A stretch of 64,000 nucleotides of DNA from Crossiella sp. S99.2 (GTDB taxonomy: Bacteria > Actinomycetota > Actinomycetes > Mycobacteriales > Pseudonocardiaceae), in the NCBI RefSeq assembly GCF_023094165.1, contig NZ_JALMDK010000004.1, forward strand, positions 806,001-870,000, in the 5' to 3' direction. The notes beneath the pieces are model-generated. The model saw only the letters and a program-made list of their open reading frames with translations, searched no databases and was not told the origin of the DNA. Below are positions 9,219-18,280 of this stretch, piece by piece; position 1 is the stretch's first letter, and each line of letters begins with the position of its first letter. A program made the translations under genes and the position numbers.

Positions 9219-9707
9219 TTAGGCGCAGTGGAGGTAGTAGTCGGGATGCGCGAGCTGGGTTGGATAGGCAAGCTCGGCCAGAGGCGGGTACAGAACAGGG
9301 CGCCACCGCCGCTGGCGCCCGCTGTTGCGACAGATCGTCAGGTGATCCGGGGTGAACAGCAGGAGCCACTCGTAGTCGGGGTCGGGAACTTCGTGGATCG
9401 TGCCTGTGTCCGGTTGGAGGGCAGAGTAGTACCGGATGCCTACTCCCTCGTGCCCTGCAACACCTGTGCCCTCCTTCTGGCCTGCGCGGCGCAGAGCCCG
9501 CCTGAGGTCGGCGGGATTGGTGCCGATGGCCCACCAGTCATGGCACAGAATCTCCCCTGAGAGGGCGTGGACATCGCCGCGGTGACGCTGACACAGGGCA
9601 TCCCCCAGCTGGGGAACCAGGTAGCTCGGGTAGCCAAGTTGGTGACACCGCCTGGCACGGTAGGTTCCGTCGCGTTCAAGCCAGCCGATCAACGATCGTG
9701 GCGACAT
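9219..9707 (-). CDS. Orphan protein, 162 residues
   Basis: ATG 9707 with AAGGA 8 bases upstream, a good initiation site. The N-terminus RSLIGWLERDGTYRARRCHQ followed by YPSYLVPQLGDAL reads like a nucleic-acid-binding or phage-type domain. The C-terminus has a beta-rich segment with YEWLLLFTPDHLTICR. No family recognised. Confidence 0.65.
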   Translation of the reverse strand: MSPRSLIGWLERDGTYRARRCHQLGYPSYLVPQLGDALCQRHRGDVHALSGEILCHDWWAIGTNPADLRRALRRAGQKEGTGVAGHEGVGIRYYSALQPDTGTIHEVPDPDYEWLLLFTPDHLTICRNSGRQRRWRPVLYPPLAELAYPTQLAHPDYYLHCA

Positions 9708-10177
9708 CAGCGCTGTCCTTTCACGGGAATGCAGATGACAGGTTGTGGCGAGTTCGACGCAGGTTCGGCGTGAGAGGGGAGAAGTCCGCTCGAGGACCTG
9801 TCACGTCGGCCGTATCGACGCCGACACGTCGCGACGCTGGGAATGTGCCTGTGGCACAGTCAGGTCGAACCGGGTAGTGCTGGCTCGCCTTGGTGCTGCC
9901 GCTCGCGCGTCGCGGTCCAGGGCTCGGAACCGGTTGTCCCGCTTCAGGGGAAGGTCAAGAGTCCGTTCTCAGTCGACTGCATCAGCCGACATCCGTCTGT
10001 TGTAGATGGTGGGCCGGTGAGGCAAGGCGCGCAGTCCGTCTGATTGGGCAGCGTTGCATTGTGTTCCGCTGGGAACGTTGCCCGGAGGTGGAGACGGGGC
10101 CACCGGTAGTGCGACCGACGGGGATCGAGTGGTGTCCTTAGTGGACAGTTGGACTGATCGAGCCGCGAGGTGGTGAC
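9708..10177. other. Intergenic gap
   Basis: About 470 bases without a supportable gene or a strong inverted repeat. The upstream gene starts at 9707, so part may be the 3' untranslated region of the gene on the right. Confidence 0.4.
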
Positions 10178-10663
10178 TCAGGTTGTCCGGTCGCGGTCTT
10201 CGCGAGCGCCGAAGAACTGGTCGATGAGTTCCACCAATGCGGTTTCCACGTTGGGGTACAAGGTCATGGTCGCCCCGTGGAGCAGTGAAGTCGGGGCTGT
10301 GGGTGCTGCGAGAACCCAGGGGCGGGGGTAGCTCTGGGCGCCTGCGTACAGCGTGGCCACTGCGACTGAGCCGGGGCCGTAGATTGGGGCGGGCTCGCGT
10401 CGGGCAGCGGCGAGGCTGACTTTGAGTTCGCGATCACTGTGCAGGCGGCTCACGACGACCCAGTGGTGGTGATCGGAGCGGCGGCAGCGTGTGGCGAAGC
10501 TCGGTGCTCGTCGTCGCCCGCGGCGCAACCGTGGGCGTGGCAGTGCGGTGATGGTGCACATGGTCGGGCAGCCATCGGTCCACAGCAGCGGTTGAGGATG
10601 AACGGTGAGCTGCGTCATGGGCTGGACGAGCGTGTGTGCATGTCGCTGGAAGGTGAAGAGCAT
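10178..10663 (-). CDS. Orphan protein, 161 residues
   Basis: ATG 10663 with AAGGA 5-6 bases upstream. N-terminus is histidine- and arginine-rich (TFQRHAHTLV, PRLRRGRRRA), the middle is beta-rich with HHHWVVVSRLHSD, and the C-terminus is a helix (VETALVELIDQFF). No recognised domain. Confidence 0.6.
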   Translation of the reverse strand: MLFTFQRHAHTLVQPMTQLTVHPQPLLWTDGCPTMCTITALPRPRLRRGRRRAPSFATRCRRSDHHHWVVVSRLHSDRELKVSLAAARREPAPIYGPGSVAVATLYAGAQSYPRPWVLAAPTAPTSLLHGATMTLYPNVETALVELIDQFFGAREDRDRTT

Positions 10664-10869
10664 GGTGGTCCTTTGGCAATGGTGTCGGCGTCCTCCGGGC
10701 AGTGCCCTGGTGGCCTGCGGCGAGCGCGTCCACGACGTTCAGCAGATAGGAGCGTGGCTCTGTGGGAGACGGGTATCCCTGGGATGCCCCGGGTTCGCGC
10801 CGATGGGTGGGCCTCTCAGCAGTGGTGGCCTCCGTCGAGCAGCTGGGCTGTGGGAGGAGCGTGGTCGGT

Positions 10870-11922
10870 TCAGGGGCCGGGGCGGGAGGCTGCGGCGGGG
10901 TGGGGCGGGAGCTGGCCGGGGCCAAACATGCGCAGCCAGGGCCTGAGCAGGATGTGCCGCAGTTCACCGGCGAGGTAGTCCTGGAGCAGGAAGGCGAGTG
11001 CGAACTGGCCTCCAGGCGAACAGCGCAGCATGGTCACGAGCTGGGGAGGCAGGTGTCGCGGTGCGAGTTGCTCCACCTTTTCCTGCGCTAGAGGCAGTTG
11101 TCGCTGGTCAACTTCGGTGGCATAGCTCGTGGTGAGGTGTTCGGTGAACTCCGCCCGTGCGCTGTCGCTGAGGTTGCGGACTACCTGGATGAACAGGGAC
11201 GCGGTGTGCCAGAGCTGGTGGAGGTGGGCAGCGGCGCCGAGGTCTTCCTGGTTCTGGGTGTGGTGCTGTTGCTGAGGGGTCAGGCCGGTGTGTTCGAGAT
11301 CGAGGGCAGCCAGGCGAACCCACTCGTTGCTGTACTGGTGCAGGGCGACGGCGTGCCTGGCGTAGGCGGTTGCGTTGTCCTGCTTGTGATTCCAGCGTTC
11401 GGCGGCGTGGTGTCGGTAGGCGGCGATGCGTAGCTCGGCCAGGTTGGGCACACTGCGCCAGTGGGCCATGATGGCCTGGAGCACTGGGGCCAGTGCTGCT
11501 TCATCGTGTGGCGGGAGCTGGGGAGTCCACGCCCCGCCGGAGTTGTTGAACGAGCCGAGGGCCTGCTCGGGATTGGTGATCACAATGGACGGTGAGCCGG
11601 GAAGTGGGGTGCCGTGCAGGTGCAGGTGACGCGTGATGGAGCGGTGATGGTCCAGGGTCGGCAGGGCCTTGTCGAATTCCCCGAAGGTCAGCCGGACGGC
11701 CTTGCCTTGTGGCGCGGTGGGGGCGGGAAGCGGCTGGACTGTGATCGGCCCGTGCACGGTCGGCTTGGTCGGGTACGACTGTGGCGCGATCTCGTAGAGG
11801 CCGCATCCGGTGGCCGGATCGACGGTGAATGTGGCGTTCATCGTTGTGTGGCCGGTGACCAGGAGGACATGGTCGACAGGCCGTTGTGGTGCCGTGGCGG
11901 AGTTGTCGTGTGATTCAGGCAC
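10870..11922 (-). CDS. Orphan protein, 350 residues
   Basis: GTG 11922 is chosen because GAAGGG lies about 10 bases upstream; a longer open frame exists without a ribosome site. It has a beta-rich N-terminal half (TGCGLYEIAPQSYPTKPTVH, GKAVRLTFGEFDKALPTLDHH). The C-terminal half is helical: HHAAERWNHKQDNATAYARH, then LWHTASLFIQVVRNLSDSAR. The helical part could mediate protein contacts. No catalytic motif. An operator-like palindrome (12008-12020) lies 86 bases upstream of the start. Confidence 0.6.
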   Translation of the reverse strand: MPESHDNSATAPQRPVDHVLLVTGHTTMNATFTVDPATGCGLYEIAPQSYPTKPTVHGPITVQPLPAPTAPQGKAVRLTFGEFDKALPTLDHHRSITRHLHLHGTPLPGSPSIVITNPEQALGSFNNSGGAWTPQLPPHDEAALAPVLQAIMAHWRSVPNLAELRIAAYRHHAAERWNHKQDNATAYARHAVALHQYSNEWVRLAALDLEHTGLTPQQQHHTQNQEDLGAAAHLHQLWHTASLFIQVVRNLSDSARAEFTEHLTTSYATEVDQRQLPLAQEKVEQLAPRHLPPQLVTMLRCSPGGQFALAFLLQDYLAGELRHILLRPWLRMFGPGQLPPHPAAASRPGP

Positions 11923-12305
11923 AGCATGTTCCCTTCTGACGGTGCGGCCGGTATGCGACAGAGCAGGGCGGGCACTGGCGGTGGCGACGGCTCGCCGACG
12001 GTCGTTCGTCCACAGTGGATCGCTGTCGTGTGGGGTGTGTCCGAACGGCTTCAGAAGGCCAGTTCGCAGTGGCGGTGAGGGACGAGCCTCGGCTGAGGTC
12101 ACTGCTCTGCCGTAGCGGTGGAAGCGGCGTCGCGTGGTGATCGACGGGGCTCGGCTCGCGGTATAGCCGGATGCGGTGCCCGGCTATACCGGGCTTCTGG
12201 TTGTGGTGGTGGGGCTCAGCGTTCCGGGAAGAACGGCGAAGCCTGGGAGGTCACTGTCTCGGAGTCCGCGTTCTGGGTGCCGGGCTGGGAAGTGTGCGCG
12301 TGGGG
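11923..12305. other. Intergenic gap with hairpin
   Basis: Contains an exact 12-bp inverted repeat (12159-12170 / 12180-12191, 9-base loop), about 115 bases past the stop of the gene at 12306, plus the GTCCACAGTGGAT palindrome at 12008-12020. Confidence 0.5.
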
Positions 12306-12881
12306 TCAAGCCGGGGCCCGTTCGTCGTGGTCGGTGTCCGGGGTGGCGGTGATCGTCAGGGAGTACGGGAGTCCGCGCAGTCCGGCGGTGTTGATGTCGA
12401 TGAGAGGACCCGCTGGCGGCAAGGCGAGGGTGATGACCATGCCTGCCGCGGCCATGCGGTAGCGGAGCGGATCGTCGTTCGGGTCGTCGGGGTCACCGTC
12501 ATGCACCGTCACGGTCGCCAGACGCAGCGACGCCTGGGCTGGTTGCTGTCCTCGGACCTGAACGCGGCGGATCTCGAAGCCGCCGATCCCGTTTCGGTGG
12601 CCGCGTTTGAGGGCATCGCTGCGGGTCAGGCCGAAGAACTGTGAAACTGTGTGGTGATCGCTGGATTCTGCTGGGGCGGGGAGTTCGCCGTGCGGTGTGT
12701 CGAGTTCCTGCCAGTGTTCACGGACCACTGTGGCGAGATGGTGCAGTGCCTCGGCGTGGGTGAAGTAGATCTCCTGCCCGATGTGACCAACGATCGCGTA
12801 GTGCAGATGCCAGATCACAAGGCTCACTTCGCTGTCGAGGGTTGCCTCGGTGGGAGGTTCCGGGTTGCTGATGCTCGCCAC
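12306..12881 (-). CDS. Orphan protein, 191 residues
   Basis: GTG 12881 with AGGAG 7 bases upstream. Starts with an acidic linker, then a helical segment (IYFTHAEALHHLATVVREHW), then a beta domain (FEIRRVQVRG, LRLATVTVHDGD) ending LPYSLTITATPD. No catalytic pattern or signal peptide. Not recognised. Confidence 0.6.
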   Translation of the reverse strand: MASISNPEPPTEATLDSEVSLVIWHLHYAIVGHIGQEIYFTHAEALHHLATVVREHWQELDTPHGELPAPAESSDHHTVSQFFGLTRSDALKRGHRNGIGGFEIRRVQVRGQQPAQASLRLATVTVHDGDPDDPNDDPLRYRMAAAGMVITLALPPAGPLIDINTAGLRGLPYSLTITATPDTDHDERAPA

Positions 12882-13092
12882 TGCTGTTCTCCTGTCTCAG
12901 GTGTCTGGGTGGTACGGAGGCGATGTCTGGGCAGAGCCGTCCCTGCGCAGGTGACGCGCAGGCCGTCCTCGGCCGGGGTATGTGCCGGGTCGGGCGACGA
13001 GTTAGCGGGTACGCAAACGGCCTGATGTGGCGGGATTGCCGATCACCGCGTGGCCCAGGGCCTGGGCGCTCGGGTTTGACAGCCCCAGACAG

Positions 13093-13139
13093 GGTGCCTC
13101 GGAAGGCAGGCTGGCTTGATCCCTGGCTTCCGAGGCACC
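13093..13139 (-). terminator. Perfect 13-bp hairpin
   Basis: Arms 13093-13105 and 13127-13139, exact complements, within the 397-base gap 12882-13278 that otherwise shows no gene. It lies about 140 bases past the stop of the macro-domain gene. Confidence 0.5.
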
Positions 13140-13278
13140 TGGGTGCCTGGCGGAGAGAACGGGGTGGTGCTGGGCGGTGCCTGCCGTTCTCGGCCCCGGT
13201 GCACATGGGGACAGTGGAGGGCAGAGGTCACGGCCGGGTGGTGTGGCACAGCGTGTCCGGATCGCCGGGGAAGTCCCT

Positions 13279-13776
13279 CTAGCGGAAGGAGTACCTTCTG
13301 GGCGGCAGGTCATAGACAACCGTGGTGATACCCCTGGCGATGAGCGTGCGTTTGATGATGGAGACGATGGTGTCCCAGTCGCCTCCACCTCGGCCATTTC
13401 CGATGCGCGGCATGTGGACAGTGGCGGCGTGGTCGCGGGCATACTCGGCCACCGTCACCAAACAGCGCTCAAGGGCGTCGTAGCGTAGGGGTTTGGGGTT
13501 GCCTCGCATGCGAAAGCCGCGTTGAGCAATCATGTTCGCCACCACGATGTCCTCTGTCACACGGACAAACTGGCAGGCCCCCAGGGCGAAGTCGTTGCTG
13601 TTGCGGCGGCTCCACCAGGCGCGGTAGCGGTGCTCGGGAAAGTCCCAACAGCGGGAGATCGCGTTGACGAATCCACTCCCCCAGCCTCCCCGGTCGTTGC
13701 ACACGTGTGCGATGAGTTTGCATCCGTCGCCACTGGGAGCGGTAGCGTCGCCGACGATGTAGAACAGTTGACTCAA
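13279..13776 (-). CDS. Macro-domain protein (ADP-ribose binding or hydrolysis)
   Basis: 165 residues from TTG 13776, with GAGGAAGC directly upstream. It is a single macro domain from end to end: IVGDATAP, then LIAHVCNDRGGWGSGFVNAI (ADP-ribose-binding loop 1 with Asn and GxGxGF), VVANMIAQRG, LRYDALERCL, and MPRIGNGRGGGDWDTI (loop 2, IGxGxGGGDW). This arrangement matches the TARG1/OARD1-Poa1p type, which removes ADP-ribose from acidic residues or 1''-phosphate. Mobile elements carry such proteins as antitoxins or counter-defence. No ADP-ribosyltransferase toxin is visible beside it. Confidence 0.88.
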   Translation of the reverse strand: MSQLFYIVGDATAPSGDGCKLIAHVCNDRGGWGSGFVNAISRCWDFPEHRYRAWWSRRNSNDFALGACQFVRVTEDIVVANMIAQRGFRMRGNPKPLRYDALERCLVTVAEYARDHAATVHMPRIGNGRGGGDWDTIVSIIKRTLIARGITTVVYDLPPRRYSFR

Positions 13777-13871
13777 GAGCTTCCTCGCTTGGCAAGATTC
13801 CTGGGTCAGGTCAGCAACACGCGTTGCTCACGGACGAGAGCGGTTGCTGAGCACATCCAGGGGTGGTGTGT

Positions 13872-13990
13872 GGTTCCTGATGCTGTGTCGCCAAGCGGGG
13901 CCGGGGCGGCGCCGGCTGAGCGCGAAAGTGAGCTGAAGCAGTCAGGCCCGGCGCCGTCCTGGCTCTGCTTTCATCGCAGCAGCAGGAACC
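13872..13990. repeat. Palindromic repeat, copy B
   Basis: A 119-bp element with outer arms GGTTCCTG / CAGGAACC and an inner GC-rich stem (GGGGCCGGGGCGGCGCCGG with GGCCCGGCGCCGTCCTGGC). It matches copy A (4745-4857) in both flanking arms and in the block GCTCTGCTTTCAT. Its right arm contains the stop codon of the small ORF at 13971-14126. Confidence 0.65.
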
Positions 13991-14126
13991 ACTGCCACCT
14001 GCCTGCGGTGTGCCGATGGCAGGTGAGGTGCCTTGTAGGTCGTTTCTCCTGGCGAAGGCTGTCGTTGTTCAGGGCGAGGATCTGGACGAGTTCACCGTTG
14101 TGCTTGAGGTAGAACGCCCTGGTCAT
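13971..14126 (-). CDS. Possible 51-residue peptide ending inside repeat B
   Basis: ATG 14126 opens a frame with about 80% G/C third positions (MTRAFYLKHNGELVQILALN at the start). The frame stays open far upstream, so the true start is unclear, and there is no strong ribosome site. The stop lies in the right arm of the palindromic repeat. Might be a real small protein or a remnant. Confidence 0.35.
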   Translation of the reverse strand: MTRAFYLKHNGELVQILALNNDSLRQEKRPTRHLTCHRHTAGRWQWFLLLR

Positions 14127-15104
14127 GTTCAGGACAGTCCCGGGCAGTTGGGTCGGCTTGCCCTCATGACCGATGGTCTGGATCGTTCGCTGTGCGAAGT
14201 GGACAGTCCTTGAGTTGCACAGAGGACCGCGGCATGACCAAACCAGGCTGGAGACGCGGTCCTCACAGAAGATCCGTCCACAGGACGGAGGTGTGCGAGT
14301 GTGGTGGCACACCAGGTCTGAGAAGCGGTGCACGGTGAGGGCACACAGTCCTGCGGGACGTGGCCGGCCAGAGACGCCCTGATGTCCTGTTGTTCGTGTG
14401 CCATGCTGGATACCGGCACTGACACGCCAGGAAAGGCACAGGAGAGATCTGGGGCGACGCGCCACCAGGCCCTCTGGCGATGCGTTCGGGAAGAACTGAA
14501 GTCCGTCTCTGTTGTGCGGCTGCCGGTAGGGCTGTCGGTGCTGTCGAGGAGGTGCGTCCCTGTGGCCGCTGCCTCTGGCAGCGGGGCCGGTGTGGGGCAT
14601 GCGTCGGGTGGCAGGGCTGTGGCAGATGCCGATGGATGCGCGACACCGTGGGCTGGCAGGGACCGGCAGGATCGGACCTGTCCCTCGGGGAGAGGTGCGC
14701 ATCAACCACATCGTGGTCAACGTGATCGAGCCTGTGCACCGGGACTGAGTGGCTGCACCGGCACCACCGGCACCACCGGCAGGGAGTGTCCTGACCTCAG
14801 GCCGCATCGGCCGGTCATCGAGCGGTCCACCATCGAATCCCCTGCCCTCGCGGCACCCCACCGCCTTCCCCTTCACCCTTCGGGAGGAGCAGACAATCCC
14901 ATTATTGCCTCACATAAACAGCCTCCAGTGACGCGGTGTGCGTGGGTCGCTGTACTGGCCGGGGGGTGCACGATGGTGCCGTCGCCCGCGGCCTCCCACT
15001 CAGCCTCGACGGCGAGCCTGTTCCCAGATGGCGGGCTACGACGGTGGTTGGTGGGGCATACCGACGTGAAGGGACTGTGGCGGGTTCGCTTGGTGGTGTT
15101 GTGG
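14127..15104. other. Gene-poor gap with hairpin
   Basis: Nearly 1 kb. Overlapping long frames on both strands are all arginine/proline-rich and lack ribosome sites. An exact 10-bp hairpin lies at 14222-14231 / 14255-14264, and a short CACCGG tandem sits near 14757-14778. Confidence 0.4.
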
Positions 15105-16007
15105 TCAGTCGCGCCATGCGGCCAGAGACCAGGGGCCGTCGACCCACAGTTGGATCTCGGCGTACGGGGTGTCGCTGGGTACCCAGATCTTCCAGCGGCC
15201 GTATCCGAGCCAGTGGTCGCCGGGCTGGAGGTGTCCGAAGGTCGCGGCGGTGGACGAGCGCATGAGCACGTGGAGCCGGCGGGAACCGTGGGGGGTGTCG
15301 ATGTGGCCTCGGTGGGTGTCCAGGAGTCTGTAGCTGGTGGAGTTGCGGGTGGTGCCGGTGGCCCGGACGGTGCCGTGGATGGCCAGGGGGTGGGGTTCCA
15401 GTAGTGCACGCTGGGGTCGGTCGATGGTGATGGCGCAGCTCTGGGCTGCCGGTCGGCAGAACTGGCTCCAGGTAAGGAGCTGCCCGGCGTGGCGGACCCG
15501 GAACTGGGCGACGGCGGTCGGGTCATTGTCGAAATCGCGCAACAGCTTGACGATCTGTGCGGCGCTTCCCAGGGCGGGCACCAGTGCGTGTGGTGTGGTG
15601 GTGACGTGCAGGCGCGCGATGGGCTTGCCTGCCATATTCGGGGGGAGATTCTGGAGGTCCTCGATTGCGTCGGGATCGGGTAGCCGGAGTTCGTAGAGGC
15701 CGTTCTTCTTGCTCAGGGTGCCGTGGCTTTCGTGGATGAGTTCCTCGGCTCGGCGGGGAAAGTCGTAGCGGCATCCTGTGTCGTGTTCGCTGCTTGCGGC
15801 CAGTCGGTAGTAGGCCGAGACCTGTTCCCTGCCGCCACCGGCGGTGCGGCGGGCGTAGGAGCCGACCGGGACGACCGGGGTGGTGCATTCGGCGCAGTGC
15901 AGGGGCCGGTAGGGCTCATAGGGCGAGGGCGTGCGATCGATGGCCGCGCGAGGATGGGTGTGCCCGCGACTGTCTTGGGCTGCGGGGATTCCAACGGTGG
16001 TTGCCAT
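15105..16007 (-). CDS. Zinc-ribbon protein, last gene of the AvrD operon
   Basis: 300 residues from ATG 16007 (GAGG 7 bases upstream). The N-terminus has CAECTTPVVPVGSYAR and then YRLAASSEHDTGCRYDF, a CxxC...HxxxC arrangement like the N-terminal zinc-binding part of CoiA-type and related nucleic-acid-associated proteins. The C-terminal two thirds are beta-rich with two tryptophan-rich strands (HWLGYGRWKIWVPSD). It begins 74 bases after the acyl carrier protein gene, the same spacing class as the rest of the operon, so co-transcription is likely. Its role in the pathway is unknown. Confidence 0.65.
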   Translation of the reverse strand: MATTVGIPAAQDSRGHTHPRAAIDRTPSPYEPYRPLHCAECTTPVVPVGSYARRTAGGGREQVSAYYRLAASSEHDTGCRYDFPRRAEELIHESHGTLSKKNGLYELRLPDPDAIEDLQNLPPNMAGKPIARLHVTTTPHALVPALGSAAQIVKLLRDFDNDPTAVAQFRVRHAGQLLTWSQFCRPAAQSCAITIDRPQRALLEPHPLAIHGTVRATGTTRNSTSYRLLDTHRGHIDTPHGSRRLHVLMRSSTAATFGHLQPGDHWLGYGRWKIWVPSDTPYAEIQLWVDGPWSLAAWRD

Positions 16008-16081
16008 GGGCACACCTCGCTTCCACAGGAGGGGTCCAGAGGAAAGGAGACAGGGGAACGGGCGGTCGTCGTCTCCCCTGG

Positions 16082-16348
16082 CTAGGGCTGCTGGTGAGGC
16101 CGGTGCTCGGTGGTGACGCCCCTGCTCAGCAGCAGTGCGGCGGTGCGGGCGGGGCTGCCGTGGGCGTGCAGGTCGTCTTCGCTGACCTCGACGTCGTATG
16201 TGGAGGTGAGTTTGACGGCGATTTCGGCCAGTGTCAGGGAGTCGAAATCGAGCTGTTCGTAGGGGGTGTCGGTGGTGGCTTGATGGCGTTCGACGTCGAA
16301 GTCGGTGATGAGGAGTTCGAGGATGTTCTCGGACAGGGTGCGGGTCAT
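16082..16348 (-). CDS. Acyl carrier protein
   Basis: 88 residues from ATG 16348 with GGAGGAAAC directly upstream. The four-helix ACP core is clear, with the phosphopantetheine attachment site LDFDSLTLAEIAVKL (Ser37 of the DSL motif). ACPs carry growing acyl chains as thioesters. It follows the KAS III gene by 67 bases and is therefore probably dedicated to that synthase, not to housekeeping fatty acid synthesis. Confidence 0.92.
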   Translation of the reverse strand: MTRTLSENILELLITDFDVERHQATTDTPYEQLDFDSLTLAEIAVKLTSTYDVEVSEDDLHAHGSPARTAALLLSRGVTTEHRPHQQP

Positions 16349-16415
16349 GTTTCCTCCGTTGGGTGTCCACTCAGGACAGTCGTGAACGGCTGGTGCCGCC
16401 AGGTGGTGGTTGTGG

Positions 16416-17447
16416 TCAGGCGCTGTGGAGCTGGGGCCAGGTCAGGGCGATCGAGCCCCAGGTAAGCCCGCCTCCGAAGGCGGTGAGCAGGAGTCGGTCG
16501 CCGGTGTGGAGGCGTTGTTGCTGGTGTGCGTGGCCCAGGGCCAAGGGGATGGAGGCGGCCGCGGTGTTTCCCACGCTGTCGATGTTGATGACCGCGCGGT
16601 GGCGCTGGATGCCGAGTGCGTCGGCCACGGAGCGCAGGATGCGGACGTTGGCCTGGTGGCCGACCAGGTGGTCGACGTGCTGCGGTGTCCAGCCGACCTG
16701 GTTGAGCACTCGGGTGGAGGAGCTTTTCATGCTGTGCACGGCTTTGCTGAAGACTTCCCTGCCGCGCATGGTGAAGTAGCGTTGCTGCGGGGTGGGTGTG
16801 GCGGGCTGGGATCGTTGGCGGGCGCCGCCAGCGGGGATGGTGATGAGATCGCTGTGGGTGCCGTCGGATCCCAGGTCGTATCCCAGAATGGCTCCGGGGG
16901 TGGCCGGTGTGCCCGCGGTGAGCACGACTGCGCCGGCGCCGTCGCCGAAGATGGCGGTGGTGGTGGGGTCCTGGGGGTTGAGGATGGTGGAGTAGACCTC
17001 CGCGCCGATGACCAGGACCCGTCGGGCGTTGCCGGCGGTGATGACGTTGGCGGCCAGGACGAGGGCGTAGATGAATCCGGAGCAGACCGCGGCGATGTCG
17101 AAGGCGGCGGCGGGGTTGAGGCCGAGTCGGCTGGCGACTTCGGGGGCGGTGGCCGGGCAGGGATGGTCGGGTGTGGTGGTGGCCAGGACAAGCATGTCGA
17201 TGTCGGAGTTTCCGGCTGAGGCTAGTGCGCGCTGTCCTGCGTGGACTGCCAGGTCGCTGGTGGCGGTGCCGTGCTCGGTCCAGTGGCGCTGGCGGATGCC
17301 GGTGCGGGACTGGATCCATTCGTCGGTGGTGTCCCCGCGGGCGGCGAGTTCGTGGTTGGAGACGCGGCGGGGTGGGAGGTAGGTGCCCAGGCCGCAGACC
17401 ACGGCGGCATCGCCGTTGCGGCGGCGTTCTCGGGTGGGGTTGGCCAC
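16416..17447 (-). CDS. 3-oxoacyl-ACP synthase III (KAS III / FabH-like)
   Basis: 343 residues from GTG 17447 (AAAGG, 7 bases). Thiolase-fold enzyme with the complete KAS III triad: Cys122 in AAVCSGFIYAL, His264 in GHQANVRI, Asn294 in SVGNTAAASIP. It keeps the GIRQRHW segment near residue 50 typical of FabH. KAS III enzymes condense an acyl-CoA primer with malonyl-ACP to give a beta-ketoacyl-ACP. Sitting between the P-loop gene (38-base gap) and the ACP, it likely makes the beta-ketoacyl chain used by the AvrD-like protein. Primer length cannot be told from sequence. Confidence 0.92.
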   Translation of the reverse strand: MANPTRERRRNGDAAVVCGLGTYLPPRRVSNHELAARGDTTDEWIQSRTGIRQRHWTEHGTATSDLAVHAGQRALASAGNSDIDMLVLATTTPDHPCPATAPEVASRLGLNPAAAFDIAAVCSGFIYALVLAANVITAGNARRVLVIGAEVYSTILNPQDPTTTAIFGDGAGAVVLTAGTPATPGAILGYDLGSDGTHSDLITIPAGGARQRSQPATPTPQQRYFTMRGREVFSKAVHSMKSSSTRVLNQVGWTPQHVDHLVGHQANVRILRSVADALGIQRHRAVINIDSVGNTAAASIPLALGHAHQQQRLHTGDRLLLTAFGGGLTWGSIALTWPQLHSA

Positions 17448-17485
17448 GGTGGTGCCTTTCCGGTGTGAGTGGGGTGGTGGCCGGG

Positions 17486-18232
17486 TCAGAGCAGTCCATT
17501 CACGATGGTGGCGGTGCGGGCGTTGGCGGGGTGGATGGTGGCGGGGCGGGCGGTTTCGGGGGTGGTGTCGATGCGGACGTAGTCGGCGCGGGCGCGGGTG
17601 ATGGCCTCGGTGATGCTCATCTGGGGGGTGAGGTGGTAGAGGTCGAGGATTTGCTGCAGGCGTTGGGTGATCGAGCCGCCGACGGTGTGGTAGGGGATCT
17701 GGAGTTGTTGGAGTGTGGTGAGCATCAGTTCGTCGGCGAGGAAGCGGAATCGTTCGTTGACTGGCCGGTGCCCGTCGGGCACGAGCGGGAACTCGATGGG
17801 CAGGTGCACGAACGAGTCGTAGGTGGCCTTGGCGTGCTGGTGGGCCGGGATTGCCATCTGTGCCAGCACGTCGCGGTAGAAGCCGAGTTTGTCGCTGTGG
17901 TCGGCGGTGGTCAGGTCGGTGGTGTCGTTGGGGTTGATCCCGACGGTGACGCGCACGGTGCCGTAGGCCCATTCGTGCAGTGAGGATCCGTCGGAGATGA
18001 AGCCGTCGGGCAGGTGGGATTCGTTGACGGCGCGTTCCTGGTTGCGGCGCATGATCAGCATGATGATTTCGGCGGGGGTGCATTCCTCGAGGGTCTTGCC
18101 GGGTACGGAGATCGGGAGCAAGTCGCGCATGGTTTGGGCGGCCGAGCGTGGGATTCCGCTGAGGTGGGCCAGTGCGATGGAGGTCAGGGTTTTGCCGACG
18201 GAGTAGGTGCCGGCGATGGCGATGGTGGGGAT
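17486..18232 (-). CDS. P-loop NTPase, AAA_28 / NadR-kinase-like; probable ATC start
   Basis: 248 residues if begun at ATC 18232. From the TGA of the avrD-like gene to ATG 18130 this frame has no ATG, GTG or TTG, but the Walker A motif GTYSVGKT (residues 8-15) lies before that ATG. AAAGGAG sits 6-7 bases before ATC, so an ATC start is the simplest reading. Downstream features match AAA_28: an acidic TPAEIIMLIMRRNQERAV helix and FISDGSSLHEWAYG. This family includes NadR-type ribosylnicotinamide kinases and uncharacterised small-molecule kinases. Here it may phosphorylate a sugar or intermediate in the AvrD pathway. Confidence 0.8.
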   Translation of the reverse strand: MPTIAIAGTYSVGKTLTSIALAHLSGIPRSAAQTMRDLLPISVPGKTLEECTPAEIIMLIMRRNQERAVNESHLPDGFISDGSSLHEWAYGTVRVTVGINPNDTTDLTTADHSDKLGFYRDVLAQMAIPAHQHAKATYDSFVHLPIEFPLVPDGHRPVNERFRFLADELMLTTLQQLQIPYHTVGGSITQRLQQILDLYHLTPQMSITEAITRARADYVRIDTTPETARPATIHPANARTATIVNGLL

Positions 18233-18280
18233 GGTGTGCTCCTTTGCAGAGGGGTGCGGCTGTGCACCGGGTTGGTGGGG

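Noticed and set aside
14749..14780. CRISPR or tandem-repeat array
   Set aside because: Only a few repeats of CACCGG-type units; no spacers.
14328..15404. 358-codon plus-strand ORF
   Set aside because: Overlaps a well-supported minus-strand gene (15105-16007) and has no ribosome site or recognisable domain.
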